Translations under genes and position numbers: made by a program | The notes under the pieces: model-generated | What the model was told of the DNA's origin: nothing | Database searches by the model: none | Seen by the model: only the letters and a program-made list of their open reading frames with translations | Source of the DNA: Bacillota bacterium | GTDB lineage: Bacteria; Bacillota; Clostridia; Lachnospirales; Lachnospiraceae | Length of the DNA: 64,000 nucleotides | Direction of reading: 5' to 3' | Assembly (NCBI GenBank): GCA_029224465.1 | Contig: JAQXUQ010000010.1 | Span: forward strand, 90,427 to 154,426 | Part shown: one piece after another, positions 26,501 through 35,075 of the stretch | How positions within the stretch are numbered: the stretch's first letter is position 1 | Layout of the letters: each line of letters starts with the position of its first letter

Positions 26501-27414
26501 TCTTCATGCGACTCCTCGCGGTCTGTCAGCTTGCCGTCCGCCCTGAGCTTCTTCATGCCGATAACCGCGAGATCCATAAGGCACGGGAATTTGTCCGGAC
26601 GGTCTTTGTAAAGCTCCTGTCTGGTGTCACAGTAGCTCTGATAGGACGTTTCCATCGGGACTTTATAGTATCCGTCCTCGAAGGTAACATTCTTTAATTC
26701 CGTATTATACGTTGTATGGCGGCAGTGATCCGACCAGTAAGTGTCCAGTACGCGGATTTCCGTCATCGAAGGATCTCTGGGTGCGCTTCCGTCAAATTTT
26801 CCCGCGAAATAGTCCTGAATCCAGCGGAAATCCGCGAAAGTCATCGCGAGGCCGAGCGAATCATAGAGCTTCCTCAGTTCATCTTCCGGCATTGTGTGGA
26901 AGCCTTTAAAAATGATGACGTCCGCTGGCTCCGGATATGACTCCGTAAGTGTCTCCGGCTTTTCCGCGGCAGCTTCTCTCGAATCCACGGGATTGATGAT
27001 ATCCGCCTTGATTCTTTCAAATTCCGCATCGGTAATATCACCCGTAATGATATAAGTCTGCGCGGTATGAATAACGACACCGGAATCCGGGTTTAACAGC
27101 TGGATGCACTGCACCGCGGAATCCGCACGCTGATCAAACTGTCCCGGAAGCGCTTCTACGCTGAAAACGCGCGCGCCTTCCGGAATCTCCGGTGTTTCCC
27201 TGTACAGAATGTCCACCGGCGGTTCCGAGAATACACATCTGGCAGCTGTCTCAAATACATCCTCTTTGATATTCTCTATGTCATACCGGATCAGAAGCCG
27301 CAGATCGCGGATTCCCGTAATTCCGAGGAATGTCCTGATCTCCTCCAGCTGCTGTGCAGCCTTGACCGCATATGGCTTCTTTTTCTCTACGTAGACTCGT
27401 CTGACTCCGCTCAT
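23560..27414 (-). CDS. purL: Phosphoribosylformylglycinamidine synthase, single chain
   Basis: Step 4 of de novo purine synthesis, converting FGAR to FGAM with glutamine and ATP. The 1284-residue single chain matches the clade II form seen in Clostridia, Streptococcus and Bacteroides rather than the Bacillus PurS-PurL-PurQ complex. Order: N-terminal PurS-like domain (1-150), linker with SYPEPADVIIFKG, two AIRS-type synthase halves (about 200-980, with KNETHNHPTEIEPFGGAATC), and a C-terminal glutaminase (about 1025-1284) with Cys in GICNGFQALIKLG and His in PASHGEGRF. It has its own extended -10 promoter. No purine riboswitch core is seen in the roughly 105-nt leader. Confidence 0.96.
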   Translation of the reverse strand: MSGVRRVYVEKKKPYAVKAAQQLEEIRTFLGITGIRDLRLLIRYDIENIKEDVFETAARCVFSEPPVDILYRETPEIPEGARVFSVEALPGQFDQRADSAVQCIQLLNPDSGVVIHTAQTYIITGDITDAEFERIKADIINPVDSREAAAEKPETLTESYPEPADVIIFKGFHTMPEDELRKLYDSLGLAMTFADFRWIQDYFAGKFDGSAPRDPSMTEIRVLDTYWSDHCRHTTYNTELKNVTFEDGYYKVPMETSYQSYCDTRQELYKDRPDKFPCLMDLAVIGMKKLRADGKLTDREESHEDNACTVIVPVETDYGNGPEREEWLIFFKNETHNHPTEIEPFGGAATCLGGAIRDPLSGRGYVYQAMRVTGAADPTVPVSQTLEGKLPQKKLVLGAAQGYSSYGNQIGLATGEVKEIYHPGYVAKRMEIGAVMGAAPRKNVVREDPVPGDVIILLGGRTGRDGCGGATGSSKVHTEQSLETCGAEVQKGNAPTERKLQRLFRRPEAAHLIKKCNDFGAGGVSVAIGELARGLDINLDLVPKKYEGLDGTELAISESQERMAVVVAPENKDRFLALAAQENLEATHVAVVTESARLVLRWRGKAIVDLSRDFLDTNGAHQENDVDVLAPKQEDCYLYKIASEGVAKYIDPLEDTAVEPEVFPEAFRAVLSDLNVCSQKGLVERFDSSIGAGTVTMPYGGRYQLTETQAMTAKVPVLHGHTNAVTMMSFGFDPYLSSWSPYHGAIYAVTQSIAKIIASGGDFDRLHFTFQEFNPRVSSDPKRWSSPFCALLGAYDAQIGYGIASIGGKDSSSGTFDEKDGTVIDVPQTLVSFAVDLGEQDEVLTPELKNAGDVLVRFYIPKDEYDIPVYDKVIDLYRKITGLIRSKVAIAAYALDAYGVAPAAAKMAFGNQLGVAFEKTIPTRALFENATGDLLVEVAADDVESLASLEDVDYDIVGAVTDDGQFTYGSASVSVSCALDAWKKTLESVFPTVSTDSKEPVPSPLYSAKEVHVCTHKIGQPTVFIPVFPGTNCEYDSAAAFEEAGARTIVRVFRNITPEGIRESVDSFKEAIEQSQMIMFPGGFSAGDEPDGSAKFFAASFRNEKMKEAVTDLLENRDGLVLGICNGFQALIKLGLVPNGRLCGQDENAPTLTFNTIGRHISREAYIKVVSNKSPWLAGAQPGGVYVNPASHGEGRFVAPKEWLDKLFENGQVATQYCDPEGNVSMDEEWNINGSYLAVEGITSPDGRVLGKMCHSERRGDHIAVNIYGEQDLGIFASGVRYFQ

Positions 27415-27525
27415 GCCTTCTCCTTTATGATACGTTCATCACATTAAGTCATTCCAGCGCTCCGGCTGTCCCTGCAGCAAAGCAGCGGTGCCGAGGTCCG
27501 GGAACAGTGCGGGCGATTTCAATTG

Positions 27526-27554
27526 ATTATAGCATAGCGGATACGTTCTTGAAA
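27526..27554 (-). promoter_or_regulatory. Extended -10 promoter of purL
   Basis: On the minus strand TTTCAA (27549-27554), 17 nt, and TGC-TATAAT with the consensus -10 at 27526-27531. One of the strongest promoters in the window. Confidence 0.7.
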
Positions 27555-27570
27555 TGAGGAAAGCAGGACA

Positions 27571-27623
27571 GAAAAACTGCCGCGGCAGGTGCACGGGACA
27601 AAGCCGTTCACCTGCCGCGGCAG
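27571..27623 (-). terminator. Terminator of hcp
   Basis: Arms 27577-27591 and 27609-27623 are perfectly complementary over 15 bp, followed on the minus strand by TTTTTC. It lies 57 nt beyond the hcp stop. Each arm contains the self-complementary CTGCCGCGGCAG, so alternative local hairpins can also form. Confidence 0.85.
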
Positions 27624-27679
27624 CGCGGGATATTATCTATGAAGAATTGCCAGGGTGCCGCGGATGCGGCGCCACTGTA

Positions 27680-29326
27680 TTAAGCTTCTCCAAAGAAGAT
27701 CTTCATATCATTGTCAACATCGGTGATGCCGGCAATGCCGAAGTTCTTCACGAGGACATTCGCAACGTTCGGAGAAAGGAACGCAGGCAGTGTCGGTCCG
27801 AGGTGAATATTCTTGACGCCGAGGTACAGCAGAGCAAGCAGAACAATGACCGCCTTCTGCTCATACCACGCGATGTTATACGCGATCGGAAGCTCATTGA
27901 CATCGGAAAGCCCGAAGATTTCCTTGAGTTTGAGCGCGATCAGGGCAAGAGAATAGGAATCATTGCACTGGCCCGCGTCGAGAACTCTCGGGATGCCGCC
28001 GATATCGCCAAGGTCCAGCTTATTGTACTTGTACTTCGCGCAGCCTGCTGTCAGGATAACCGTGTCCTTCGGCAGAGCCTTCGCGAAATCTGTATAGTAG
28101 GAACGGCTCTTCATTCTGCCGTCGCATCCTGCCATAACAACAAACTTGCGGATCGCGCCGCTCTTGACGGCGTCCACGATCTTGTCAGCAAGTGCGAAGA
28201 CCTGTTCGTGCGCAAAGCCGCCGACGATCGTGCCGTGCTCGATTTCCTTCGGGGGCTCGCACTGTTTTGCCTGCGCAATGATTTCACTGAAATCTTTGAC
28301 TTCTCCATACGCGCCATCAATATGACGGCAGCCGGGAACACCGACAGCACCGGTTGTCCAGAGTCTGTCTTTGTAGCTTGCCTTCGGCGGAACAACGCAG
28401 TTTGTCGTCATCAGGATCGGTCCGTTGAAGCTTTCAAATTCCGTTGCCTGCTTCCACCACGCGTTGCCGTAGTTACCTGCGAAATTCGGGTATTTCTTGA
28501 ATGCCGGATAATAGTGCGCGGGCAGCATCTCGGAGTGGGTGTAAACATCAACGCCGATACCCTGCGTCTGCTCGAGCAGCATCTCAAGGTCGCGCAGATC
28601 GTGACCGGAAACAAGAATGCCGGGATTCTTGCGGACACCGATATCAACCTTTGTGATTTCCGGATTTCCATAAGCCTGCGTGTTGGCCTTGTCGAGAAGA
28701 GCCATGCCCTGTACGCCGTATTTACCGGTTTCAAGGGTCAGGGCAACAAGGTCGTCAACCGTCAGAGAATCATCCAGCGTCTTTGCAAGAGCGCTCTGGA
28801 TGAATGCGTCTACTTCCGGATCATCCTGCAGCAGCGCGTTTGCGTGCTTGGAATAAGCAGAGAGTCCCTTCAGGCCATATGTGATCAGCTCTCTGAGGGA
28901 GCGGATATCTTCATCCTTTGTGGAAAGAACGCCGACTTCATCGGAAGCGGCCTTCGCCGCAAAAACAATTCTGTTCCCGCTCCATACCGCTGCATCCGGC
29001 AGATTGTCCTTATTGCTAAGCTTTTCAAGGAGCTGCGCCTTCACTGCAAGCGTATGCTCAATATCGTCTTCAATCGCTTCGATGTCGAAGTTCGCGTTCG
29101 TGATTGTTGTAAACAGATTGACTGTCACTAAGTGGTTGACTTCGGCGGGAATTGTCTTTCCCTCTTCGCGGAGTCTTGTTGCAACAAAAGACAAACCCTT
29201 TGTCACATAGACGAGAAGGTCCTGCATTGCAGCCACTTCCGCCGATTTTCCGCATACACCGGCAACAGTACAGCCGGTCCCCCTTGCTGTTTCCTGACAC
29301 TGAAAGCAAAACATCTTGTTATCCAT
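27680..29326 (-). CDS. hcp: Hydroxylamine reductase (hybrid-cluster protein)
   Basis: Hybrid-cluster protein, credited with hydroxylamine reduction and high-affinity NO reduction. The 548-residue chain begins [16 protein letters not shown]. The N-terminal cysteines are spaced C-x2-C-x8-C-x5-C, the class I [4Fe-4S] arrangement, and Cys/Glu/His ligands of the Fe-S-O hybrid cluster appear in later segments such as [17 protein letters not shown] and [11 protein letters not shown]. No Hcr reductase gene is nearby, which is usual in strict anaerobes. ATG 29326 has AAAGAGG upstream. The promoter carries a GTAAC-N4-GTTAC palindrome at the class II activator position, so the window's Crp/Fnr protein is a candidate regulator. 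Confidence 0.95.
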   Translation of the reverse strand: MDNKMFCFQCQETARGTGCTVAGVCGKSAEVAAMQDLLVYVTKGLSFVATRLREEGKTIPAEVNHLVTVNLFTTITNANFDIEAIEDDIEHTLAVKAQLLEKLSNKDNLPDAAVWSGNRIVFAAKAASDEVGVLSTKDEDIRSLRELITYGLKGLSAYSKHANALLQDDPEVDAFIQSALAKTLDDSLTVDDLVALTLETGKYGVQGMALLDKANTQAYGNPEITKVDIGVRKNPGILVSGHDLRDLEMLLEQTQGIGVDVYTHSEMLPAHYYPAFKKYPNFAGNYGNAWWKQATEFESFNGPILMTTNCVVPPKASYKDRLWTTGAVGVPGCRHIDGAYGEVKDFSEIIAQAKQCEPPKEIEHGTIVGGFAHEQVFALADKIVDAVKSGAIRKFVVMAGCDGRMKSRSYYTDFAKALPKDTVILTAGCAKYKYNKLDLGDIGGIPRVLDAGQCNDSYSLALIALKLKEIFGLSDVNELPIAYNIAWYEQKAVIVLLALLYLGVKNIHLGPTLPAFLSPNVANVLVKNFGIAGITDVDNDMKIFFGEA

Positions 29327-29369
29327 AACGACCTCTTTTATTGTATGTTGTTTTTCGTTTACTGATATC

Positions 29370-29411
29370 ATCATAGCGGAGACCCGTACAGAAATCCGTA
29401 ACAGATGTTAC
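29370..29411 (-). promoter_or_regulatory. hcp promoter with Crp/Fnr-type operator
   Basis: On the minus strand the -10 TATGAT spans 29370-29375. The palindrome GTAAC-AGAT-GTTAC (29398-29411) also reads with the 5-N6-5 spacing of Crp/Fnr sites. Its centre (29404.5) is 34.5 bp from the downstream end of the -10, exactly the value found before the DUF438 gene. Confidence 0.65.
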
Positions 29412-29413
29412 AT

Positions 29414-30592
29414 TTACATCTGATCCAGAATATACTTTTTCACTTTTTCAAGGCGGCTCCGCTTCCAGTCGCCTTTTGCTTCTTCTGCGGCGATTTCCGT
29501 GATGATCTTAAAATCCAGTGCCTCGCCTTCCACTCTGCCACTTCTTCGCGGATTCGCAAAATGCTCTTTCCATACGTCTTCGTCCGCATTCTCAAATTCC
29601 TTCGGATTCAGATAGATCTGCTGCCGTTTCGTCGCCGCGATAAACATTTTGGCAGCGAGCGGTTCCAACAGCCGGTATTCTTCTTCGGGAACATTCTCGA
29701 AAATGTCCGGGACAGCATCCTTTACAATCCGCTCATTCTGCCTGTCAATCCGGATGCCGAAAGGTTCAAAAGACCAGCCTTCCGGTGACAGAAGGAGTTT
29801 CAGCAAAACACCGCGCTCCGTATTGTACTGTGCCCTCTGATAATCCGTATCGAAGATGAAATTTCCGAGGGAATAGAAAATCGCCTTTTCACCGGCCAGC
29901 TCGTAATTCATCGGAACGTGCGGATGATGCGCCACTACAATGTCCGCTCCCATCTGCAGATACTGCAGATAACGGTCTCTGGTATAAGGCGACGGGAGCG
30001 AGGTGAATTCTTCTCCCGCGTGCGCGACAATGATGCACCAGCGGCATTTCGACCGGATCAGATTGATGGAATGCTGAATCGATTCCATATCATTCCAGTT
30101 AAGACAGCCTCCCTTTTCTTCTCCTGCCGGTTTGCAGCCTCTCTGATATCCGACGCCGAAAAGACCGATGCCGCCCGCTTCCCGCAGGATCTTCGGTTCC
30201 CGTGCCTCATAGATGTTCATGCCGGCGCCGATTGTGGAGGCACCGGCTTCCCGCGCTTCCCTGATCGTAGCGGCAAGTCCCTTCTCGCCCGCGTCCATGA
30301 TGTGATTGTTGCAGATATTCCAGATGTCCGCGCGCATCGCCTTCAGCACCTTCACCGCAGCCGGATTCATGGTATGCAGAAGCTGTGCCGTACCCTGCGC
30401 CTTTCCGGCGGGTGCGGAAAGACCGGACGGCGCAGCTGACAGAAGCGGTCCCTCTACATTTGCGATCACATGGTCCGCGCTGTGTAAAAAATCCAGGATC
30501 TCCGGTGAGAGAAGATTTTCATCCTCCCATTTTCCATCCATATATTTGTCAAAACCGATGTCCCCGGTAAAGATTAATGACGTCTCATTCAT
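29414..30592 (-). CDS. CapA/PgsA-like metallophosphatase family protein
   Basis: A 392-residue protein of the bacterial capsule-synthesis CapA fold, a calcineurin-like phosphoesterase. The metal-site motifs run in order: FTGDIGFDKYM, VIANVEGPL, NICNNHIMDAG, IVAHAGEEF and VVAHHPHVPMNYE. The founding member acts in poly-gamma-glutamate export, but most homologues, including this soluble form without signal peptide or N-terminal membrane helix, have no proven substrate. No pgsB or pgsC genes are nearby, so capsule synthesis should not be assumed. It begins 2 nt after the exonuclease-domain gene and ends just before the hcp operator. Confidence 0.85.
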   Translation of the reverse strand: MNETSLIFTGDIGFDKYMDGKWEDENLLSPEILDFLHSADHVIANVEGPLLSAAPSGLSAPAGKAQGTAQLLHTMNPAAVKVLKAMRADIWNICNNHIMDAGEKGLAATIREAREAGASTIGAGMNIYEAREPKILREAGGIGLFGVGYQRGCKPAGEEKGGCLNWNDMESIQHSINLIRSKCRWCIIVAHAGEEFTSLPSPYTRDRYLQYLQMGADIVVAHHPHVPMNYELAGEKAIFYSLGNFIFDTDYQRAQYNTERGVLLKLLLSPEGWSFEPFGIRIDRQNERIVKDAVPDIFENVPEEEYRLLEPLAAKMFIAATKRQQIYLNPKEFENADEDVWKEHFANPRRSGRVEGEALDFKIITEIAAEEAKGDWKRSRLEKVKKYILDQM

Positions 30593-30594
30593 GA

Positions 30595-31812
30595 TCAGTG
30601 TCCGTGCCTTTTGCGATGTTTTTCCTTTGTGCCGGGATCGTGAATGTTCCCGAGCCCCCGCAGAAGCTGCAGGTTGTTTGCGTGATGCAGGATCGCGGGA
30701 TCAATGACCGGTGCCGCGCCGAACTTTTTCTGATACGCGGGAAGCAGCCTGCAAAACAGTTCCGCCGTCACATCGGCATCCGTCCGCGCGTCATGAAACG
30801 AGTCCACGGAGCATCGGATTCCCGCAATATCTGCCGCTTTTTCGAGGCTGGTCGGATTGTCCAGTTCAAAAACACCCTGCAGCATTACTTCGGTATCGAT
30901 AATCCGCTGCCGCCGCAGTACCGGGGGTTCCTGAATATCCGGAGCACCTGCGTGAGAATAGCGCTGCCGCAGCATCTCGATATCCCCGTTCACCGCCTGG
31001 CCGCAGACAATATCGGCTTCCCATAAAAAGGCGGCAATTCTGCGCAGAGCTTCTTCCTCGCAGATGCCCAGGGCTTCCAGCATTTCATCGGTCTGCCCGG
31101 TGACTCTCTTTACGTTTTTCGTCAGTTTCTTTCCCTTGGGAAGACGGACGTACATATCCAGCGCCCCGGTCCGGACATACTCCGTTCCGCGCTTTTCAAG
31201 GAGAATGCCGGCAAACTGCGTCGGATACACAAACAGCATTTCCGTGTCAAAGACAACAATCTTTTTCCATTCGCCCATACAGTCGCGCGCAGAGAGATTT
31301 TTAATCGTTTCCCCGTCTGCCGCGGGATTCCGCAAAAGATCCGCGGCTTCCTGTTCTTCCTGCCTTGCCCGCACCGCAGCCGAGGACGGGAGCATATATT
31401 TGTTTCTGTTGGCAGCGCGGAAACTCTTCAGCGTCCTGTACACTCTGTCAAGAGAAGGATTGGACGGAATCACAATGTGATTGATGCCGCAGGGCATGTC
31501 CATATGCAGGTCATTGCCGTCAAGCCCCAGGAAAAACAGATACTCCCCGCTGAGAGGATCTTTGAAGCGGCTGACGCAGAGAATCGCATTTGCCGGAGTC
31601 AGAAGGATCCCGTCCGGATTGCGGCTGTCATAATACACCGAATTCTCTTCATCAAAGATCAGTGTCGTTCCGGACATTCTCTCGCTGCACCTGCCGGGCT
31701 TTCCGTACTCCTGCGCGATACGGTAAAACAGCACAAAAAGCGGTGCCGGAAGATGGTTGATCCTGCTGCCGTAGAACATGATTCTGTTGCTGATAAAATC
31801 TTTCTGTTTCAC
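30595..31812 (-). CDS. DEDDh 3'-5' exonuclease-domain protein
   Basis: The C-terminal half is a DnaQ-type exonuclease: Exo I VVFDTEMLFV (Asp-x-Glu), Exo II near GQAVNGDIEML, and Exo III FHDARTDADVTAELF with the His of the DEDDh class. The N-terminal 200 residues contain DFISNRIMFYGSRINHLPAP and are not a family I can name. It could process RNA or DNA; no polymerase or helicase domain is attached. The start is uncertain: I give GTG 31812, with ATG 31779 as alternative; an ATG at 31878 would lie against the purA terminator. It is followed by capA-like after 2 nt. Confidence 0.78.
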   Translation of the reverse strand: MKQKDFISNRIMFYGSRINHLPAPLFVLFYRIAQEYGKPGRCSERMSGTTLIFDEENSVYYDSRNPDGILLTPANAILCVSRFKDPLSGEYLFFLGLDGNDLHMDMPCGINHIVIPSNPSLDRVYRTLKSFRAANRNKYMLPSSAAVRARQEEQEAADLLRNPAADGETIKNLSARDCMGEWKKIVVFDTEMLFVYPTQFAGILLEKRGTEYVRTGALDMYVRLPKGKKLTKNVKRVTGQTDEMLEALGICEEEALRRIAAFLWEADIVCGQAVNGDIEMLRQRYSHAGAPDIQEPPVLRRQRIIDTEVMLQGVFELDNPTSLEKAADIAGIRCSVDSFHDARTDADVTAELFCRLLPAYQKKFGAAPVIDPAILHHANNLQLLRGLGNIHDPGTKEKHRKRHGH

Positions 31813-31871
31813 TTCCTGCCTGTTTTGCCGCAGAGGTCTTTTACGCCGCCTGCCGCTTCTGCCTGTTCCTG

Positions 31872-31906
31872 AAAACAAGAAAGCGCGCTGCCCGAAGGCA
31901 GCGCGC
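31872..31906 (-). terminator. Terminator of purA
   Basis: GCGCGCTGCC and GGCAGCGCGC (31883-31892 and 31897-31906) form a perfect 10-bp stem capped by TTCG on the minus strand, followed by a TTTCTTGTTTTC tail. It isolates purA from the exonuclease gene downstream. Confidence 0.85.
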
Positions 31907-31922
31907 AGATTCCTCTTACTGC

Positions 31923-33218
31923 TTACTTCTTCAGCGGAGATTCTCTGTAAATGATATCTTCCCGCGCGGGTCCGTTGGATACCATAGTAATCGGGAAACC
32001 GATCTGCTGTTCGATGAAGTTGACATAATCCTTCGCTTCCTGCGGGAGATCCTCGAATCTGCGGATTCCGCGGATGTCACACTTCCAGCCTTTGAAAGTC
32101 TTATAAACCGGCTTGCATCTCTTAAGATCCTTCGTTACCGGAAATTCGGTAATCTGTTTCCCGTCCAGTTCATACGCAACGCAGACCGGGATCTCATCCA
32201 GATATCCGAGATCATCAAGGACTGTGAAAGCAACATCTGTTGCGCCCTGGACTCTGCAGCCGTATTTGGAAGCGACACAGTCATACCAGCCGACTCTTCT
32301 GGGGCGGCCGGTCGTAGCGCCGTACTCGCCGCCGTCGCCGCCATGATTACGAAGCGACACAGCCTCATCTCCGAAAATCTCGGATACAAACTCTCCTGCG
32401 CCGACCGCGGACGAATATGCCTTCGAAACGACGACGATCTGCCCGATCGCATACGGAGGAATGCCGCAGGAAACCGCGCCGAAAGCCGCAAGCGGGCTCG
32501 AGGAGGTTACCATCGGATAAATTCCGTTGTCCGGGTCTTTCATCGTGCCGAGCTGACCTTCGAGCAGGATTGTTTTATCTTCCCTGATCGCGTGATACAG
32601 ATATTCGGAAACATTGCCAAGATAGGGCTTCACTTCTTCGCGGACCGTTTTGATCCAGTTTAAAAGTCCTTCCCTGTCAATCGGATCGGTGTGATAAAGG
32701 TTGACAAGCAGAGCGTCCTTGATATCGGCAACCCGGTTGATCTTCTCCATCAGAACATCATCGTCCTGATAAAACTCATTGATCTGCCAGCCGATTTTCG
32801 CGTATTTGTCGGAGTAGAACGGCGCAATGCCCGACTTGGTTGAGCCGAAGGATTTTCCGGCTAGTCTTGCCTCCTCGAGCGTATCAAACAGAACATGATA
32901 CGGCATCATAACCTGCGCTCTGTCGGAGATCATGATCTGCGGCTGCGGAACGCCCTTGCTCATGATGTCCTTCAGCTCAGCCATGAACTTCTCAATATCA
33001 AACGCTACGCCGGAGCCCATGATATTCATGATGTTCTGATGAAAAACACCGGACGGAACCGTATGAAGCGCAAACTTGCCATACTTGTTCACAATTGTAT
33101 GGCCGGCATTCGCGCCTCCCTGAAAGCGGATGACAACGTCTGCGCTGTCTGCCAGCGTATCCGTGATCTTTCCTTTTCCTTCGTCGCCCCAGTTGGCACC
33201 GACTACTGCTTTAACCAT
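31923..33218 (-). CDS. purA: Adenylosuccinate synthetase
   Basis: Converts IMP, aspartate and GTP to adenylosuccinate, the first committed step to AMP. The 431-residue protein starts VVGANWGDEGKGKITD with the GTP-binding GDEGKGK loop, followed by FQGGANAGHTIV, a segment typical of PurA. The family is a dimer. It has its own promoter (33295-33323) and terminator, so it is monocistronic here. purB, the next enzyme, lies 1.9 kb upstream in the same orientation but in a separate unit, with a CLC transporter gene between. Confidence 0.97.
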   Translation of the reverse strand: MVKAVVGANWGDEGKGKITDTLADSADVVIRFQGGANAGHTIVNKYGKFALHTVPSGVFHQNIMNIMGSGVAFDIEKFMAELKDIMSKGVPQPQIMISDRAQVMMPYHVLFDTLEEARLAGKSFGSTKSGIAPFYSDKYAKIGWQINEFYQDDDVLMEKINRVADIKDALLVNLYHTDPIDREGLLNWIKTVREEVKPYLGNVSEYLYHAIREDKTILLEGQLGTMKDPDNGIYPMVTSSSPLAAFGAVSCGIPPYAIGQIVVVSKAYSSAVGAGEFVSEIFGDEAVSLRNHGGDGGEYGATTGRPRRVGWYDCVASKYGCRVQGATDVAFTVLDDLGYLDEIPVCVAYELDGKQITEFPVTKDLKRCKPVYKTFKGWKCDIRGIRRFEDLPQEAKDYVNFIEQQIGFPITMVSNGPAREDIIYRESPLKK

Positions 33219-33294
33219 TTCGTGATCCTCCTGTAATCAATCCGTTACAAGGCAGGACAGCTTCTGCATGAAACTGTCTGCCAGACCATCAGTC

Positions 33295-33323
33295 AGTATA
33301 CGTTATTTCGGCAAAGTTGTAAA
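33295..33323 (-). promoter_or_regulatory. Promoter of purA
   Basis: On the minus strand TTTACA (33318-33323), 17 nt, TATACT (33295-33300). The leader is about 70 nt without an obvious purine riboswitch. Confidence 0.65.
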
Positions 33324-33458
33324 ATCAATAATTCCATTCTTCCCGTAAAACCTTCTGTCCGTGAGCAGAAGCTGCCGCAGCGTTTTTCGTCTGCCCTTTG
33401 CGGAGAACCGCTTTTCGCGGTATTGTATAAGTATTACGTTACGAGGGGAGAATGTTCT

Positions 33459-34736
33459 ATGTTGCAGGAATTCAACGCATACGCGCGTCACGTGCTTCAT
33501 ACTGCGAAAGGCGCGGTTTCATGGTTTCTTTTCAGCGTTCTGTGCGGTGCCCTCATCGGCACGGTTTCCGCAGCCTTCGCAAAGCTGATCGCTCTGGCAA
33601 CCGGTTTTCGGATGGCGCACGGCGAAATCATCTATTTTCTGCCGCTGGCAGGTCTTCTGATTATCTTCATCTATCACAAGGCAAACGTTGTAACATCCCG
33701 CGGCACGAATCTTGTTATCCATTCGATCCGCCACGACGAGCCGATTCCGTTCCGCATGGCTCCGCTGATCTTTGTCTCTACGGTCATTACACATCTGTTC
33801 GGCGGTTCGTCCGGCCGGGAAGGAGCGGCGCTGCAGATTGGCGGGAGCCTTGGTAACTTTCTCGGTGAAAAGCTGAAAATGACATCAGCGGAAAGCGCGA
33901 GACGCCGCTCGATTATGGTCGGCATGTCCGCTTCCTTCTCAGCCCTCTTCGGCACTCCGCTCGCGGCTACGATTCTGCCGCTCGAGATCAGTACCGTCGG
34001 CATTGTCTACTATTCAAGTTTTATGCCCTGCGCGATCGCTTCCTTAATCGCGCATTACATCGCGGGTCTGTTCGGTTTGCAATCAGAAGCGGTCAGCCTC
34101 GATCTGCCCGCGTTCGATCTGCGTCTGTTTGCCTTCATAACGCTTCTTGCGGCACTCAGCGGCATTGTCAGTGTTCTGTTCTGTGTCAGCATGCACCGTG
34201 CAAACCAATATATGCCAAAACTGATCAAGAATCCATATGTACGTGTTTTTGCCGGCGGCGCGATTATTGTTCTCCTGACATTTCTTGTGGGAAACCAGAC
34301 GTATAACGGCACCGGATCAGACATCATCGCTGCCTGCATCTCCGGAAACGTGATGGAAGGGTCGCTCCCCGGTTATGCTTTTCTCCTAAAAATCCTGTTC
34401 ACCGCGATCACACTCAGCGTCGGTTACAAAGGCGGCGAACTGGTCCCTACGATGTTTATCGGCGCCACGCTGGGGCACGCGTTTGGTGTCCTGACGGGGA
34501 TTGATCCGATGCTCGCTTCCTGCATCGGTCTTGGCTGCTGCTTCTGCGCAGTCCTGAATCTGCCGATGACAGCCCTTCTTCTCTGTTTTGAGATGTTCGG
34601 TTTCAAGGCAATGCCGTACTTCCTGTACGCGCTCGCGATTTCCTACATTTTTTCCGGCAATTACGGGCTTTACAAGGATCAGCTGATCCGTTACGACAAG
34701 TACGGCACCGGGCTCATTGACAAGTTTACACACTGA
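33459..34736 (+). CDS. CLC-family anion/proton antiporter, possibly fluoride type
   Basis: A 425-residue membrane protein with the CLC helix pattern. The gating-glutamate motif is GSSGREGAALQIGG, preceded by PFRMAPLIFVSTVITHLFGG, and the distal pore segment is YKGGELVPTMFIGATLGHAFG. The chloride-selectivity motif GSGIP of classical CLCs is not seen at its usual place. This arrangement resembles the CLC-F branch that exports fluoride in exchange for protons; fluoride is therefore my inference. ATG 33459 has GGGGAG 8 nt upstream. No fluoride riboswitch consensus is recognisable in the leader. It is divergent from purA and monocistronic. Confidence 0.85.
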   Translation: MLQEFNAYARHVLHTAKGAVSWFLFSVLCGALIGTVSAAFAKLIALATGFRMAHGEIIYFLPLAGLLIIFIYHKANVVTSRGTNLVIHSIRHDEPIPFRMAPLIFVSTVITHLFGGSSGREGAALQIGGSLGNFLGEKLKMTSAESARRRSIMVGMSASFSALFGTPLAATILPLEISTVGIVYYSSFMPCAIASLIAHYIAGLFGLQSEAVSLDLPAFDLRLFAFITLLAALSGIVSVLFCVSMHRANQYMPKLIKNPYVRVFAGGAIIVLLTFLVGNQTYNGTGSDIIAACISGNVMEGSLPGYAFLLKILFTAITLSVGYKGGELVPTMFIGATLGHAFGVLTGIDPMLASCIGLGCCFCAVLNLPMTALLLCFEMFGFKAMPYFLYALAISYIFSGNYGLYKDQLIRYDKYGTGLIDKFTH

Positions 34737-34855
34737 CAATTGTCCGCGCGGCACCCGCTCCGGCTCCCCGGTGACTTCGCCGCGCGGCTCGATTTATTCG
34801 GAGCGGCGCTTTTCGGCGTTTTCATGTGCCGCAACAGGCACTTCCCGGTGTTTTC

Positions 34856-35021
34856 ATACAATAATATCTCATTCGCCGCTGCTGCATAGATTTGTCAAGA
34901 CGTTTCCGGCGGCCGCGCGCGTATTGCATGGATTTTCTCGTTTTTCAGGCAATGCCGCGCGGTCTGCCGGATTCGTCTTGAATTATCTATGCAATCCGGC
35001 TAAAACCTTATGCGGAATTGC
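34856..35021. repeat. Structured intergenic repeat, copy C
   Basis: Same offsets as copies A and B counted from 34858: CAATA, CAAGAC (34896-34901), GTATTGCAT (34921-34929), CAGGCAAT (34946-34953), 21 nt, GTCTTGAATT (34975-34984), ATCT, ATGCAAT (34989-34995). Arm TGCATAGATTTGTCAAGAC pairs with GTCTTGAATTATCTATGCA. The outer arm is displaced by 3 nt. Upstream, 34819-34852 shares TTTTCATG and GGCACTTC with 206-230 near copy A, with looser spacing. No gene is seen in 34737-35075. Confidence 0.65.
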
Positions 35022-35022
35022 T

Positions 35023-35068
35023 GTAAAAGCTCCGGGCTGCCGCACCACAACATATGGTGCGACAGCCC
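35023..35068 (-). terminator. Terminator of purB
   Basis: Arms 35034-35047 and 35055-35068 (GGGCTGCCGCACCA with TGGTGCGACAGCCC) pair over 14 positions with one mismatch in one orientation and a G-U in the other; the minus-strand tail is GGAGCTTTTA. Confidence 0.7.
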
Positions 35069-35075
35069 CCTTGTA

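Noticed and set aside
27628..27650. ATTATCTATG...ATTGCC near the hcp terminator as a fourth repeat copy
   Set aside because: Only one block fits and the offsets of the other blocks are not kept.
33240..33458. Fluoride riboswitch before the CLC gene
   Set aside because: No recognisable crcB-motif core or spacing.
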